Positions 1-11,390 of a stretch of DNA of 64,000 bases are shown in pieces. The DNA is from Leidyana gryllorum EB-2025a. Its lineage: Eukaryota; Apicomplexa. The notes beneath the pieces are model-generated. The model did not search any database and was not told where the DNA came from. It was given only the letters and a program-made list of their open reading frames with translations. The stretch lies in assembly GCA_048772705.1 (NCBI GenBank), contig JBLWGC010000033.1, positions 124,001 to 188,000 of the forward strand. The letters run 5' to 3'. Both the position numbers and the translations under genes were made by a program. Within the stretch, counting starts at the first letter, position 1, and every line of letters starts with the position of its first letter.

Positions 1-479
1 AGAAGGAGGAAATCGTTGTCCAAATACAGACTTTTCCTCCGGAGTGATAACTTCCGACAGTTCGTCAGCCGCCCCAACGCTCAGTGAAGCGGTCACACAC
101 AGACACAAGTGATCTCGGGCAGACGACTGTCGGTAGGCTGTCACCTGTGGAACTTTCATTTTCACACTTTGCGGTGACGGAAAATTTCTCGTAACACACT
201 GGCAACCCACAAATTAAGTTGTTTCTTTGTTACACTACACCGCTTTCGCCAGTGAACGCAGCATCGCACTCACACAGGCCTATGGAATTTACTATCGCCC
301 TCTGGTTGGGTGTGTGGGTGCTGCTACGTGTCTCTTGTCTCTTGTCGATTATCGGTTGTCAATCAAACAGACTGAACTCCGATCATTGTTGCGGTATCTG
401 CTCGCACTGAATTACTAATTTCATCTTCGTTTGACGATAAATAGGTCGGCTGGTACTGATCGTCGGCTCCCTAATAGCC
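1..479. other. intergenic, no gene seen
   Basis: Only short ORFs of about 63 codons are present, in overlapping frames and without recognisable motifs. No promoter element, RNA gene or repeat could be supported here. Confidence 0.5.
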
Positions 480-2021
480 TCACTTTCGCCTGTCGTCACA
501 ATCTGCTTGTTTTGTTATAGCGAGATATGGAAGTTTTGAGCGACGCCTCGTCCTCCTTTTCCGTCTTCCCCTCGCAAGTGCGGCTCCGCGTGCAATTCCA
601 AGTCTCTGGATGAACCGTTTCAGTTGCTGGTTGAAGGGGAATAAGAAGCCTCGCTGTTCTTCCTTCTCCATCGCTGGTTCGTCGTTGTTGGTCACCACTA
701 TTTTTCGCCTCTCCAGGCACTCCATCGCCTTTTCTGACCACCGCACAGTGTATCCGAGACTTTGCAGCGCCAACAACTCGAATCGATCCGATTCCCCCAT
801 CTCGTCCCCCAGACGATCCGAGGAGAGCTCCCGCAAAGCGTCTCTGGGAGCGTCGGTCATATCCTTTTCGCACACACTAGTCAAAGGATAGATGTTCGGA
901 TACGCTCCAGACGAAGGGAACCGAACAGTGTACAACGGTCGTCCCCCTGTGTTCAGTATTACTGCGGCTAATTCCTTCTGGTCTGTTGTGTAGAATCGAA
1001 GTCGGCATTTTGTGGGAGGGAGCAGTTCCAACAGGTATTGCACCTCCCCGTCTCCAATTGTGTCCCATAAATCATCGTCGTCATCGTTCACTGTGCATTC
1101 TTGTTCCCTGTACACGCCGCAGGGGTCATTCCACGATGCTGTCAAAGTCCTGCCACTTCTCACTGACTCCTTGACCGTTTTTGAAATCTCATCTGCAGCC
1201 ACGTCTTCTTCAATCATCTTGCCAGACACCACCTCCTTAACCCTCCATTCGGGGGCAACACCGACATCGTAATGTCCCCATTCTGAGAAGGTAATCTGGG
1301 CTGACGGACAATGTCTGGCGGCTCTATAGCCGGCGGGTGTCCTCAGCCAAATTTGGTTCTCATCGAGAATGGCTGTCTCGATCGGCTGAATCCGCGCTTC
1401 TCTCGAGATTTTAGCAGCGATGACATCAGTATATCGTGACAGACAGGGGCCTGGCGGGAGAGTCGATACCGATGCAGCACGCCAAACTTCAATGATTCTG
1501 TTCTTCGAGGGCACAATGAGGCCCACTAAATGGGAGGGCGCTTCGCTCCAAGCCTTGCCCTTGGAGACGGTCAACAAAGGTATCACATCGAGTGAACTCG
1601 TTAACTGGATGATGAAATCATTGTCCCGGAGCAATTGCGGCAATCGCCTTTCCAACTGCCCACACAGGTTCCACCCATCCAGATTCGACATGTCCACTCC
1701 GATTCTGTCTCCCCCCATGTGCTTCAGAGATAAACGTTTGCCTAACTCCCGCAATCGCGTCAGCGTCTGCATCCCCTCAGTCGCGAAGCTTTCAGACCCG
1801 GACGCAACAAAGGACACTGTCTTGGCGATCTTTGGAGTGGAGACCGGCTCGACCGGTAATCCCGTATGTACCGTTTGCACTTCAACCGTTGTCAATGGGG
1901 TTTCGGACAAGTTATCGTTCGCTGATGAGTTCTCTGCCAGTACCGACCCGGCAATATAGAGCGCGCAGGGCATCCATGAGCAATCCACTACAGCCTGGCG
2001 ATTCTGGCATGGCGGTCGCAT
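480..2021 (-). CDS. hypothetical protein, possible signal peptide
   Basis: Single-exon frame of 513 codons if the ATG at 2021 is used; the frame is open to 2078 but that end has no ATG. A second ATG at 1973 begins MPCALYIAGSVLA, a short hydrophobic stretch followed by small residues, so either start could give a signal peptide or a weak anchor. The middle carries an acidic run (DDDDD) near two thirds of the length. The C-terminus is strongly basic, with an R/K-rich tract (RGRRKRRTRRRSK) that could be a nuclear or nucleic-acid-binding tail and sits oddly with secretion. I recognise no family. The gene points away from the inverted repeat that starts 186 bases upstream. A real coding region is likely from length alone; function and export are open. 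Confidence 0.6.
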   Translation of the reverse strand: MRPPCQNRQAVVDCSWMPCALYIAGSVLAENSSANDNLSETPLTTVEVQTVHTGLPVEPVSTPKIAKTVSFVASGSESFATEGMQTLTRLRELGKRLSLKHMGGDRIGVDMSNLDGWNLCGQLERRLPQLLRDNDFIIQLTSSLDVIPLLTVSKGKAWSEAPSHLVGLIVPSKNRIIEVWRAASVSTLPPGPCLSRYTDVIAAKISREARIQPIETAILDENQIWLRTPAGYRAARHCPSAQITFSEWGHYDVGVAPEWRVKEVVSGKMIEEDVAADEISKTVKESVRSGRTLTASWNDPCGVYREQECTVNDDDDDLWDTIGDGEVQYLLELLPPTKCRLRFYTTDQKELAAVILNTGGRPLYTVRFPSSGAYPNIYPLTSVCEKDMTDAPRDALRELSSDRLGDEMGESDRFELLALQSLGYTVRWSEKAMECLERRKIVVTNNDEPAMEKEEQRGFLFPFNQQLKRFIQRLGIARGAALARGRRKRRTRRRSKLPYLAITKQADCDDRRK

Positions 2022-2206
2022 CAAAAAAAAAGCTCCCGTTACAGCCAATTCCCCGGCTCTGGCGACCTCGACACCCAATAAACCGCGAGATCCTCACGTT
2101 TCTGTACACAATTACGCACAATCACACACCATCAGTTATCCCTCATCTCTTAACCACCTCTCTGCTTCACCACAGACCATCGCTCCGCCGTTTGATCAGC
2201 GGCCTC

Positions 2207-2606
2207 ATCTTTGTTAGACAAAACGCTGCCCACACTTCAATGCAAAAACACCTCAAATTTTTCAGCGACTGTGCTTCAAGGGATCTGTTCTTCAGTCCAC
2301 CGCACTGTCTCAGCAGAAATACTCTGCAACCAACTCAAACCACGAGGATGACAGCGTCTTGGCTTCCCATGCGACTTATTGGAGGAGCTTCTCGAAGTCA
2401 AGACTGCTGAGTGGTGACAGACTCGCGATGGTAAGTGACCCCCTAACTCCGGGAAGGATTGAAGGACAGCTTTCGCCCTCCCATCTGGTCAGAGAGCCCT
2501 CTCGCCCTAACCATTAATGCAAAGAGCTCCTCGTAACCCGTCTCCCCCGCTAACTATCCAGCGAGATTGAGCCGTCTCCCCCCATCTATCAATTCACAGG
2601 GCTCCC
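2207..2606 (+). repeat. inverted repeat, left arm
   Basis: This 400-base segment matches the reverse complement of 6969-7368 with only a handful of differences, about 99 percent by eye. The inner end continues into a local direct repeat: a sequence ending in ATCAATTCACAGGGCTCC occurs near 2580-2606 and again near 2682-2714, and the right arm keeps only one copy. The arm contains ATGGTAAGTG at about 2428, which looks like an ATG directly before a splice donor pointing inward. No target-site duplication is visible outside the arms. Confidence 0.9.
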
Positions 2607-3381
2607 TCCTGTCCGGCACGAGAGCAGTCTCCTGTTGCCGATTTTAGCCTCCTCTCCTTCCTATCGGAGGAGGGAGACGTCTCCCCCCTATCTATCAATT
2701 CACAGGGCTCCGCTCCACTGGTATACCTTGCCGATGTACACTCTGTTAGCCACGACTGCTTGAGCATGAAGAGCGGTAAGAACTCCATGCACCATTGCTT
2801 CTCACCTTTGGCAGCACGTCAAGGTGGCGATTGCAGCTGATTTGAGACCAGCAGATTCCAGAGTCAATTGTTACCGTTTGAAGTAACGCGCACTTTGTCA
2901 CTAAGGCAGTCGGAATTTTGAATTCCAGTATGTTGGCGGGGTATGTATGACATGTTCTGAAGTCTTCTTTCAACTTGATGATACGGCTGATGGCCGAAGA
3001 GCGATCGAACGCATTTTTAAGCTGGGCAAGGGTACACAATCGATTGACTGTACAGATGACTACACGTGCAATCCTCTAAACTAACTCCGTCAGTCCTCAG
3101 GGCCGGCTGACGTCCAGTCTGGGAAGAGCTGTGATGAACTCGCTATCGCGGCACCGAACTCGTCGCTTCTCCAAGATACAAATAATCAGTATGTATCACC
3201 ACGCTCCAACTCTTCGTCCGCAGATGTAATCGAGTCGGATACCACTCCATGGCGCAGTGTGCACAATGCTCTGAATCCTCGCACTGGGCGTCCCCCTTTC
3301 TCATATTACTGCATGCCTTCCGTTTCTCGTCTCGTCTCCTGGCCGGGGAGGTCCGTGACCAGGTGGATTTGCCTCCATTCC

Positions 3382-3783
3382 TTAACACGTGCTAAGTCCT
3401 GGGTTTTCCGCCTCGTTCCCTCGCCACGGAGGTTTCTGTGCCCGTGGAGCCGCCACCACTCCGTTTCTAGCCCCGTCCGCAGTCCTCATATCACCGTTTT
3501 GCGGAAGTCCACCGCCTTCTTGCGCCAGGCCTCCAATCTCCCTCTCAAGCTCGATACATTTAGCCACGACTCCTGCGTTTACAAGCTGAAGGTTGACCAC
3601 TGTCCGGCGAAGATCTTCAACTTCAGTAAGGACATTCGCGCGTCGAGTTTGGAGCGGAATTCCATCAGCGAGAAGTCTTTCTGCATCATCCAGGCCCGGC
3701 GGATTCTCGTCTGCAGGACCGCGAGCTCCGTCTGGAAGAGCGGCCCAGCGTTGCTTCCATACATAAAGGCACCAAACCGACAA
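3382..3783 (-). CDS. possible coiled-coil exon
   Basis: This open frame of about 133 codons has no convincing ATG at its start, so if real it is a 3-prime exon of a spliced gene. Residues 45-85 contain regular leucine, valine and isoleucine spacing with charged residues between (VEDLRRTVVNLQL, CIELEREIGGLA), which suggests a short coiled coil; the tail is rich in Gly, Ala, Asn and Arg. A second frame on the same strand at 3579-4007 also looks amphipathic, so the true reading is uncertain. No family recognised. Its place inside the inverted-repeat segment leaves open whether it is an element gene, a decayed host gene or a chance frame. Confidence 0.25.
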   Translation of the reverse strand: MSVWCLYVWKQRWAALPDGARGPADENPPGLDDAERLLADGIPLQTRRANVLTEVEDLRRTVVNLQLVNAGVVAKCIELEREIGGLAQEGGGLPQNGDMRTADGARNGVVAAPRAQKPPWRGNEAENPGLSTC

Positions 3784-4224
3784 ACACTTGAATCTATGAG
3801 CCTCAATCTCAACCAGACCACAATCGAACTCACAGAAAAGTCAAATGAGCAACAGTAGCATCGCGCAGCGCGCATACTATTTCTTCCAACCACAACCTCT
3901 CCCACTGTTGAGGCAAGCTGTATCAGAGGGCGAGGGAGATACCACTGATCAATACCAGGACAGTCATAGTAAGGATTGTCGTTCCCACAACGAAATGTGA
4001 ATACCAATAGGTCAGGAATCTGGTTCGCATTGCCCTCGCCACGCCCCCAGTGTGAGAAAAAAAAGACCGAAGTCTGTCCAGCATCTGTGTCAAGTTACGG
4101 GGGCAAACTGGACGTTCAAAGGATTAATTTTTTGTCTCTGTCTCCCCCGCCATATTGAATCTACTACACCCCACCAATAATACTAACACACATATGTGAT
4201 CGAAAACGTGTCATCAAAGAACGC

Positions 4225-5196
4225 TTATGTGGGCCCCAACTTCTCCTCCTCGCTTCGTGAGAATACTTCTTCGTGCAGACTCAAAGGACAGACAGCCGGT
4301 AACATCACAACAGCATTGAAATATTCCAGTTCTGCGAACCTCTGATCCAGCAACATACCGCCCAGCCACCGATCGTCTGAGGAAATGAGAGCGATCCGGC
4401 CAAATAATCCTCCCACAGACGGTTGAGCCTCGGCCAATGTCGCTTCCAACATCGCAGAGTACCATTGACCGACGAATACTTTTGGCACGTTGGGGGAATA
4501 CGTGTATTGGACGAGAGTGGACTCAGCCCGGACACTTTTTTCTCGCAGCCGTGGCCACTCCTCGCTGTCGTCATCAGATTGAGCCTCCAGATACGCATCG
4601 ATCTCATCAGCCGAGCAACCGATGTCCTTCAGCATCGCTCGGAGGGTGGCATCGGTGTAGAGTCCCGAGACGAGTTCCAATTGGACCTTAGGCCACGGGT
4701 ATTGTAGAAGCGCTGCAGCTTGAAGGCCGAAGCGAATACGAACCCCTTTCCGTCGCCAGATAGAGTGGCCAACCAAAAACCAATCAACCAACTTAATGGT
4801 TTTTGAAGGTATTCCGGTAAAACTGACGTAGTGGATGTGACATCTTTCAATTAATCGTCGAACCGCTTCCGGTGAGTCTTCCCGGTCGGTGTGAAGGCAC
4901 AGCACCCGGATACAATCGGGAAGCCAAAATTGGGAAGTCGCGTCTTCAACCAGCGCTGCGGTGAGTGCCCAACCCTGCAGAGGTAACTCGATGCGCTTCA
5001 GACTTCGGAAGGGCAAACTTCTAATTGAGTCTTCGGTCAGAGTTGGAATGGAAGCGTTATTGACATAGAGAACCCGTGTCACCTCTATCTGGACAAAGAG
5101 CCGTCTCCCTCGATGCAAGGAACTTATGACTCCGTGTATTGCGAGGGAGCCTTTTCCCTCGTGGCCGGGCCGTTCACAATGCTTCTTGCTTCCCAT
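4225..5196 (-). CDS. hypothetical protein inside inverted-repeat segment
   Basis: A frame of 323 residues from the ATG at 5196; it stays open to 5313 without an ATG, so an upstream exon is possible. The sequence has ordinary protein composition, with alternating hydrophobic strands and amphipathic helices. The middle resembles the spacing of solvent-exposed repeats in F-box/LRR-type proteins (ALSO stretches such as RSLPFRSLKRIELPL), but the match is too weak to name. A mixed acidic patch (SDDDSEEWPRLRE) lies about two thirds in. No signal peptide or membrane segment. It is the only gene in the inverted-repeat segment that I would call with any confidence, and no transposase motif is present in it. 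Confidence 0.55.
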   Translation of the reverse strand: MGSKKHCERPGHEGKGSLAIHGVISSLHRGRRLFVQIEVTRVLYVNNASIPTLTEDSIRSLPFRSLKRIELPLQGWALTAALVEDATSQFWLPDCIRVLCLHTDREDSPEAVRRLIERCHIHYVSFTGIPSKTIKLVDWFLVGHSIWRRKGVRIRFGLQAAALLQYPWPKVQLELVSGLYTDATLRAMLKDIGCSADEIDAYLEAQSDDDSEEWPRLREKSVRAESTLVQYTYSPNVPKVFVGQWYSAMLEATLAEAQPSVGGLFGRIALISSDDRWLGGMLLDQRFAELEYFNAVVMLPAVCPLSLHEEVFSRSEEEKLGPT

Positions 5197-6968
5197 CGGC
5201 CCGCCCACAAGGCTTCCGTCGTCCGATGGGGCCAAGAAAGGGCCCTCTCTATGCCATGTACAGTCAACAGGATTACATCTTCTCAATGTACGAATAGATG
5301 GAACCGCAGTCAATCCTCAGCCTCAGATAAGCAATTAGAAAAGAGAAGGCGGCTCAACCAAAAGAGTGGCCGGCCACCAATTGTAGGGTGACAGTTGGCA
5401 CTTGCAGGAAGACATCGAGCTGAACGTTGATTTGGTGTTCCCAGCGCTGCTTCGGTATGTCTGACAGCGCAGTAAGTGCTGTCAGCGTTAAGTCCGTTCT
5501 AAAACCGGCCCCAAAATCGTGTAGAGCGGGTTGCTATCATTCGACTCGCTGGAGTCGTTCTGCCTTTTGAGTGACTAAAACCTCCCGCCTGCAGGTTCCC
5601 TGAGGCCCGGCCCACTGGGCGTACCGTTGCACACTACGGCTACCCTTAGCATTTTGTTAAGATTACGTTCGAAGGCCCAGCGAAAGGGCACGGGGAGTGT
5701 GAGCGAGTTTCGAGGGCGGCGTCGCAAATGGTGAGCGGTTAAGAGGAAGTTGCAAACTCCTTGGGTCACGAGGGGCGACTCTGCTTTTGAAGGGCAGTTC
5801 AAAAAGCAGAGCAGACCACAAAGGGTCGACCCAGTGTGATTACCTAAAAGACGAACTCACTTCTCGCAACCGTAGAACCACTCAGGGGGTAAAGCATAGA
5901 CGACCGGCTACGTGAATTCTGAGTTGAACACTCCCCCACCCCGTACCATTAATCCTCCCCTCATGTCGCGTCCGTAGAGATAGTTTGCATAGACCACAGA
6001 GGCATAGGTAGATACTCGGCCTGTGAAGGGGACGGAAACCCCTGAACGACACTGAAAATCTGCCCAGGAGAAACCAAACAACGGGCACATGGTCCACATT
6101 CACCATTGGTGCGCAGCACGCGTGCAGTTGTTCGTTTTCAACACGCGCCAGATGAAGTGCTCCTGCCTATTCTCACATAAAGTGTACAAAAACAAGCCTA
6201 CATCTTCTGCAAGTTTCGCTGAGTTTTTCTTCTGATGCAGAGAGACTGCTGTCTCCTGTGGAGTCACCTTTCCGATTCTCACCCCAATCTCGCTTAGTCG
6301 TGGGAGACCTGGGTTGAAACTAATCTGAGCTATGAGGAACTGAAGGCATCAAAAACGTTCCCGTGATACTCTCTCCAATCAGTCATTACTCCAACTAAAG
6401 CGGAGTCGCGGATACGTAACTTGGACGCGGGATCGTCTCCATCGGGCGACAAACGGTGTTTCTTGTCTTTGGCGTGTTGTTCACAGCTTACTAAGGGCTC
6501 TACCGTTACGATTTAATCGCTCTCCGACTGCCGAGATGCAAACTTCGCCAAACGTGTACCACTATATTTTTGAACCATCCGGTGGCATTAGGTATCCTAA
6601 TTGGGATAGGGACTGTGGTGCAACAGCTTTAGACGTTGGGAGGCGGCGCGGAACTGGGGAGCAGATTGGTTGCCGCGGCTTTACATTTCGGAGGGTATAA
6701 GAGTTGCGGACAGCTTGCGTCGATAAGTCTCCGAGGCTGCCAGCATGGCTGTGTCCCCAAAGCTGATCAGAACCGCATAATGGATTGTGACACTCATTCA
6801 GCGGGTCTCTGGGAGGCCGTCCGCGGCCGCTCCACTCTCAAAGGACCTCCGAAAAGAACTTTGTGGCCCATACCATTCAGTGCTGCTATTCAGCTAAGCG
6901 GGAGCGTACGGGGAGCGTACGGGGCGCTGAGAGGTAGCAGGAACGGCTCTTTGTCCAGATAGAGGAGA
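5197..6968. other. interior of inverted-repeat segment, no gene seen
   Basis: About 1.7 kb with only short frames (under 110 codons) in conflicting orientations. I looked for tRNA-like T-arm boxes, rRNA-like blocks and transposase motifs and saw none. A short direct duplication, GGGAGCGTACG repeated twice, lies near 6900-6920. Confidence 0.4.
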
Positions 6969-7368
6969 GCGGAGCCCTGCGAATTGATAGATGGGGGGAA
7001 CGGCTCAATCTCGCTGGATAGTTAGGGGGGGAGACGGGTTACGAGGAGCTCTTTGCATTAATGGTTAGGGCGAGAGGGCTCTCTGACCAGATGGGAGGGC
7101 GAAAGCTGTCCTTCAATCCTTACCGGAGTTAGGGGGTCACTTACCATCGCGAGTCTGTCACCACTCAGCAGTCTTGACTTCGAGAAGCTCCTCCAATAAG
7201 TCGCATGGGAAGCCAAGACGCTGTCATCCTCGTGGTTTGAGTTGGTTGCAGAGTATTTCTGCTGAGACAGTGCGGTGGACTGAAGAACAGATCCCTTGAA
7301 GCACAGTCGCTAAAAAATTTGAGGTGTTTTTGCATTGAAGTGTGGGCAGCGTTTTGTCTAACAAAGAT
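6969..7368 (-). repeat. inverted repeat, right arm
   Basis: Reverse-complement partner of 2207-2606. Visible differences are a few single bases and small length changes in C-runs. The outer end falls at 7368, three bases before the stop codon of the BEACH gene, so that gene's 3-prime untranslated region, if any, must run into the repeat. The ATGGTAAGTG donor-like motif of the left arm is preserved here on the minus strand, again pointing inward. Confidence 0.9.
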
Positions 7369-7371
7369 ATG

Positions 7372-10300
7372 TCAAATCCAACAGTCCACCAATGTGTGGT
7401 TTGAAAGAGGCGTAACTACACAGAGAGCTGGAGAGTAGACTGTTCCTTCTCTGCTTGACTTGGGATCCATGGTGGCAGGAGGATATATGGACTCCACCAC
7501 CCGCGAACTATAGGCATGAGGATGTACTGATATAACTGAGCGTGGTGCCACGTGCGGAAGGAGCCTTCTGTGGAGCTCCTGACCTCCGATAAAGTCAACT
7601 ACGCGCATCAGTCCACCATTCCCATTCTTAGCCTGATGGAGCAGTAGTCCGCAGTGTGTGCCCTCTATGTTCAGTGTGGCTGGAGTAGCATTGTAGCCAG
7701 GGGTATCAGGCAATACGACTTCCTGCAAACTTGAGCAATGTAGATCTCCGAGCACCACCTTGGCTGGGGGAGCCGCGGAGTTCAACTTGGTATAGCTCAC
7801 CGCCGACACAGCTGCCATTCGCCTGTCAAAGGTCACCACGGAGGAGGCTGAGGAATGCATTCGTCCGTTGTTCATTGCTGCCCAAGCTCGCAAACCGTCT
7901 GCAGGATATCGAGCGAGTCCCGCTAGGGTGCTCCAGAGAGATCGAGTCAATTGTTCCCCATGCCGCGGAGACAGGGGTGCAGGTGATGCGGTGTTGGTAG
8001 GCACACCTGAGCCTGCAAGTGGAGTGGGAGGCTCATACACAGCGAATTGCATCATGCCGTTCGTCATCCGCACATCCAGGGCAACGGATCCAGGCCGAAG
8101 CGTGTGCTGCCAGATGGGGACAGTCCAAGGAGGTGCCCGTGTGTCTCTTTGTCTGATGTCCCCGTCAACTGACGATGTTAGGAGAATGTTGGAGTAGGCG
8201 GAGACCGAGACGACTGGCGCGTTATGCCCTTCCCACCAGCTTACAACCGACAACGAAGTGGTGTCCCACAGCCCAACAGCTTCGTCCATAGAACCTGTGG
8301 CGATTAGATGAGGTAATTCTATGACCTCTGCCATACACAAGATCTTCCCTCGGTGGGCTGATCGGCTGTAGGATACTCTCTCTAGCTGCACGGAGGCGGT
8401 GACATCCATAGAGATGACTTTTCCACTCTTGCTCCCAGCGAAAACGTGACCTCCACACGCACTGAATGTCATTGCAGGGGTAAGTCCGGAGTAGTTGAGC
8501 ACATGGCAGCGGGTTGGATTGTCAAAGACGTCTCCGAGACGATGCACGCTGACGACACCCAACGTGCTGTTCATGCTGGCCATCCGATTGTCGTGGAACG
8601 CAAAGCAGTCATAGCAACTTGGCAGTTGACCGGAGGCATGATGAGTCAAAAGTGACGCGCTGGAGCATCCAGCCCAGGTGACAATTCTGTCAACACCATC
8701 CCTCAAACCTGGTGCCGCGCGGGTCAGTATTCTCTCCGATCCCACAGACACCGATCCAGTAGCCTCCAAGCGTTTGACGACCCCTGGAATTGGAAGAAGA
8801 CCCGGCTGGCTCTGGAAGATTGTCAGCCATGAACACGAGGAGGTCATTTGACCAGTGGTACTCTCCCGAGAACTGGTAACAAAGTCGAGGAACTGTTGTA
8901 AGACTTCGCTCAGAAGGAGCGGTGCCGCTCCAACACACGACATTAGCAGACCGGTGGGGTGGGTTCGACGGGGTGGATGTCCCTCGAAGAATAATTGTAA
9001 TGGTACTTGGCCGAACTCGTCAATCTATCTCAATCATCAATTAGAGATCGATGGTAGTGATACTCACCTGTTGGAGCAGTGCTGGGTTGGGGCTCTGTTT
9101 GCGTTGTGGAGGCGGCGGTTTGGTGGGGGTGTTTGACATTCGGGGCACAAGATCTTGTCCAGTTTCCCGGGTTAAGTAGGTGGTGGGGTGGAAAATGTTG
9201 AAAGCCTCTTCGGCAGCTTCGCCGAGCTGACGGTAGCCGAAGATCAGATCTATCCATTTATGTAAGCGAGTGCTCACAACCCCGCCTTCCAAAAGCAGCC
9301 GATGGATAAATAAGAACCACAGGGCGTCGACTTCCCGTTTGGTCAGTTCAGTCAACAGAGTTCCGGTCCAGGCGACTGTGTGAGTTGAAGAGGCTTTGAC
9401 CAAGTCTTCCGGCGAGAAAGGACTCTCACATCCCGGCGGAAGATCCACGTCCGTAACTCCGGCATCGAGTGGGAACTCTAACAGCAAGAAGGTGGGGTCG
9501 GCCCGATAAAACTCTGGCGTCAGCTCCATGAAGGATGTCTGAAGAGGGAGGAGAGATGAGTTGGGAGCGTGCAGAGTGGGTGGGTGGAGGACGCACACTC
9601 TCTGGGCGACACTTAGACACTCAGACACTTACCTGGCCTTTGAGTACAGCTGTCCAACTATCAACGATAGAATGGAAGAGACGGGTTGCATTGTCAAACT
9701 TTCCAGCATTCAAACGAAGGTGCAACTCGGGAGCGTGTCGTAGGCGCCAATGGGCCACGAACGCAGGCGTTGAATAATGTGATCCGAAAAGGTATTGGTC
9801 ACTTCTGGGCAAATGTGCCATCCTTTCCAACAGCCGTTCGAGACGCTCGTGGCTGAGGGCACCGATTGGTCGAGAGAGATCCCTATAATTGGCAGTCTGC
9901 TTGGCCGCTTCGGGTTTGGCCACTTTGGTACCGTCCTTGGCGGTCTGCGGGGGTGGTTTGGTGCCGAACATTACACTCGTATTGAAGAGAGCGGACCATC
10001 GAGCGGCAATCCAGGGGAAGACGGGATACGAAGGAAGAGACCGCTCGCTACGGCCCGCAATGCAGTTCAACGCTTGCAGATAGTGAAAGTTGGACAGCTT
10101 CCCATTTTGCCATAACGTGGTGAGTTGCTGTGTAATGAGACAAAGGGGGCTGTTTTTCGGAGACGGCTGGGCGGAAGCTCACTTTGATGAAATGGGGGTC
10201 CCGCTGGGGAGCGAACATTTTGGGATCGGCAGTTCCCAAATGTTCCACAAACGTTCGATGCTGAGCAACAGTCTCGAATACGAGGTACAGACTGATAATC

Positions 10301-11199
10301 TCGCGATCCGTGCTGGAGGCGGGGGCGCAGAAGACTTCGCACGCTTTGATCTCGCAGCTGACGACTCGTTCCATGGCAAAAGCGCATCGTCGAAGGAGGT
10401 ATGTGTCGATCTTGACGGACGGTAAATGAACAAAGAGGAAGCCAACTGGATTGATCAGAATAACACCAGCACTGGGGTGAAGGGGATCGAGGATTCGAGC
10501 GTATAAATAGTCGCTCTTATTGTGAGCGATACTCTTGGCGGGGAGTTTACGGCTTAGGGCCGCTCTGACAATTTCATCTCTATGTGCCCTGACGGCCGCA
10601 TCCACACTCTCCGGGTCATTTCGCAGATCGAACAACTGAGTAACGAGTTTCTGAGACTCTGTTTTACTCCACTGGGCAGAATCCGCAACTCGGAATAAAC
10701 AGAAACAGCGCCAATTCTCATCTGTGTTGAGCTTCTGTTCGGTCGCATCGCCATCGGCATCGACCGAGTTGTTGCTCGCAATGTCTTTGATCTCCCCGAT
10801 GAGCTTCTGATAATTCTTGGTGGCTCTGAGGTCTCGATTAGGGAGTCGATTGAGAGGAATGAGTGTTATCTCTCGAAAATACACCGCCAATCCGCCTCCG
10901 TCAGAACACGAGAGCTGCACCATTTGGCGGAAGGGTATCCGCAGAATACACGGCTCGTCATCCTGTTGATTGCTGCCGGGCCCCGTCGAATAGCGCGAGG
11001 GGCCAGCCGTGATGAAAAGCAGGCCGACGTTGCTGATGCGAAGTCGACCGCCCAATACACCCCTGTCACAGAGGGTGACCCAGTGGCGCTGACGCGCTAT
11101 GGCTCGTTTGGTGGCGCTGCCTGCTGGTACTGGCAGACTGAATGTAGCGGGGACGTCGCAGAGACAGATTTCATCATCGCCCAAAAGGGAGTCTGCCAT
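7372..11199 (-). CDS. FAN/NSMAF-type BEACH-WD40 protein
   Basis: Four exons: 11199-10183, 10127-9633, 9538-9068, 9024-7372. All introns are phase 0 and 43-94 bases long, giving 1,211 residues against about 917 in human NSMAF. Order: GRAM-like domain about residues 35-110 (LRISNVGLLFITA), PH-BEACH-like region about 230-320, BEACH domain about 340-700, WD40 repeats about 780-1,210. BEACH signatures are clear: WQNGKLSNFHYLQALN, then LPSYPVFPWI, ELTPEFY, and EFGQVPLQLF directly after the third intron. WD repeats show as GSKSGKV and ATGSMDEAVGLWD. BEACH proteins act as scaffolds in membrane traffic and lysosome-related processes; NSMAF couples TNF-receptor signalling to neutral sphingomyelinase in animals, which need not hold here. 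The gene is divergent from 11391 with 191 bases between ATGs. Family call is firm, cellular role inferred. Confidence 0.9.
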
Positions 11200-11390
11200 T
11201 TACTACTATCAAAGGTTTGAGGTACATTCTGAGTTCGATCTATCATTTATTGGAGTAATTGGAGGGCTAAAGGGGAGTTGGAGAGCTTTCTGAGGCTCAA
11301 AACGATTTTTGGCCCAAAGTAGCATTCGCTCTGCCCACTCGATCGTCACTTGGAGTAGTAAAAAAAAACCTATTTATCTTTCATCACGAG

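Larger units (their letters stand above)
2207..7368. other. 5.2-kb segment bounded by inverted repeats
   Basis: The segment is closed by two near-identical 400-base arms in opposite orientation. Inside are one credible unknown gene (4225-5196), one weaker coiled-coil-like frame (3382-3783) and more than 1.7 kb without a supported gene. No transposase, integrase or reverse transcriptase motif was recognised, and the flanks (GGCCTC on the left, ATGTCA on the right) show no target-site duplication. It could be a non-autonomous TIR element, an inverted segmental duplication around a unique core, or an invertible cassette. The right arm ends three bases before the stop codon of the BEACH gene. Confidence 0.65.

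Noticed and set aside
1420-1959. 179-codon plus-strand frame
   Set aside because: It lies entirely antisense to the longer minus-strand frame at 480-2021 and has the composition of a shadow frame.
5575-6330. tRNA or structured RNA inside the inverted-repeat segment
   Set aside because: GTTCGA-like and GGGTTGAAAC-like strings near 5668 and 6312 do not fit paired T-arms or a cloverleaf.
2207-7368. Autonomous DNA transposon
   Set aside because: The arms look like terminal inverted repeats, but no transposase motif and no target-site duplication could be seen. Kept as an inverted-repeat segment of unknown nature.
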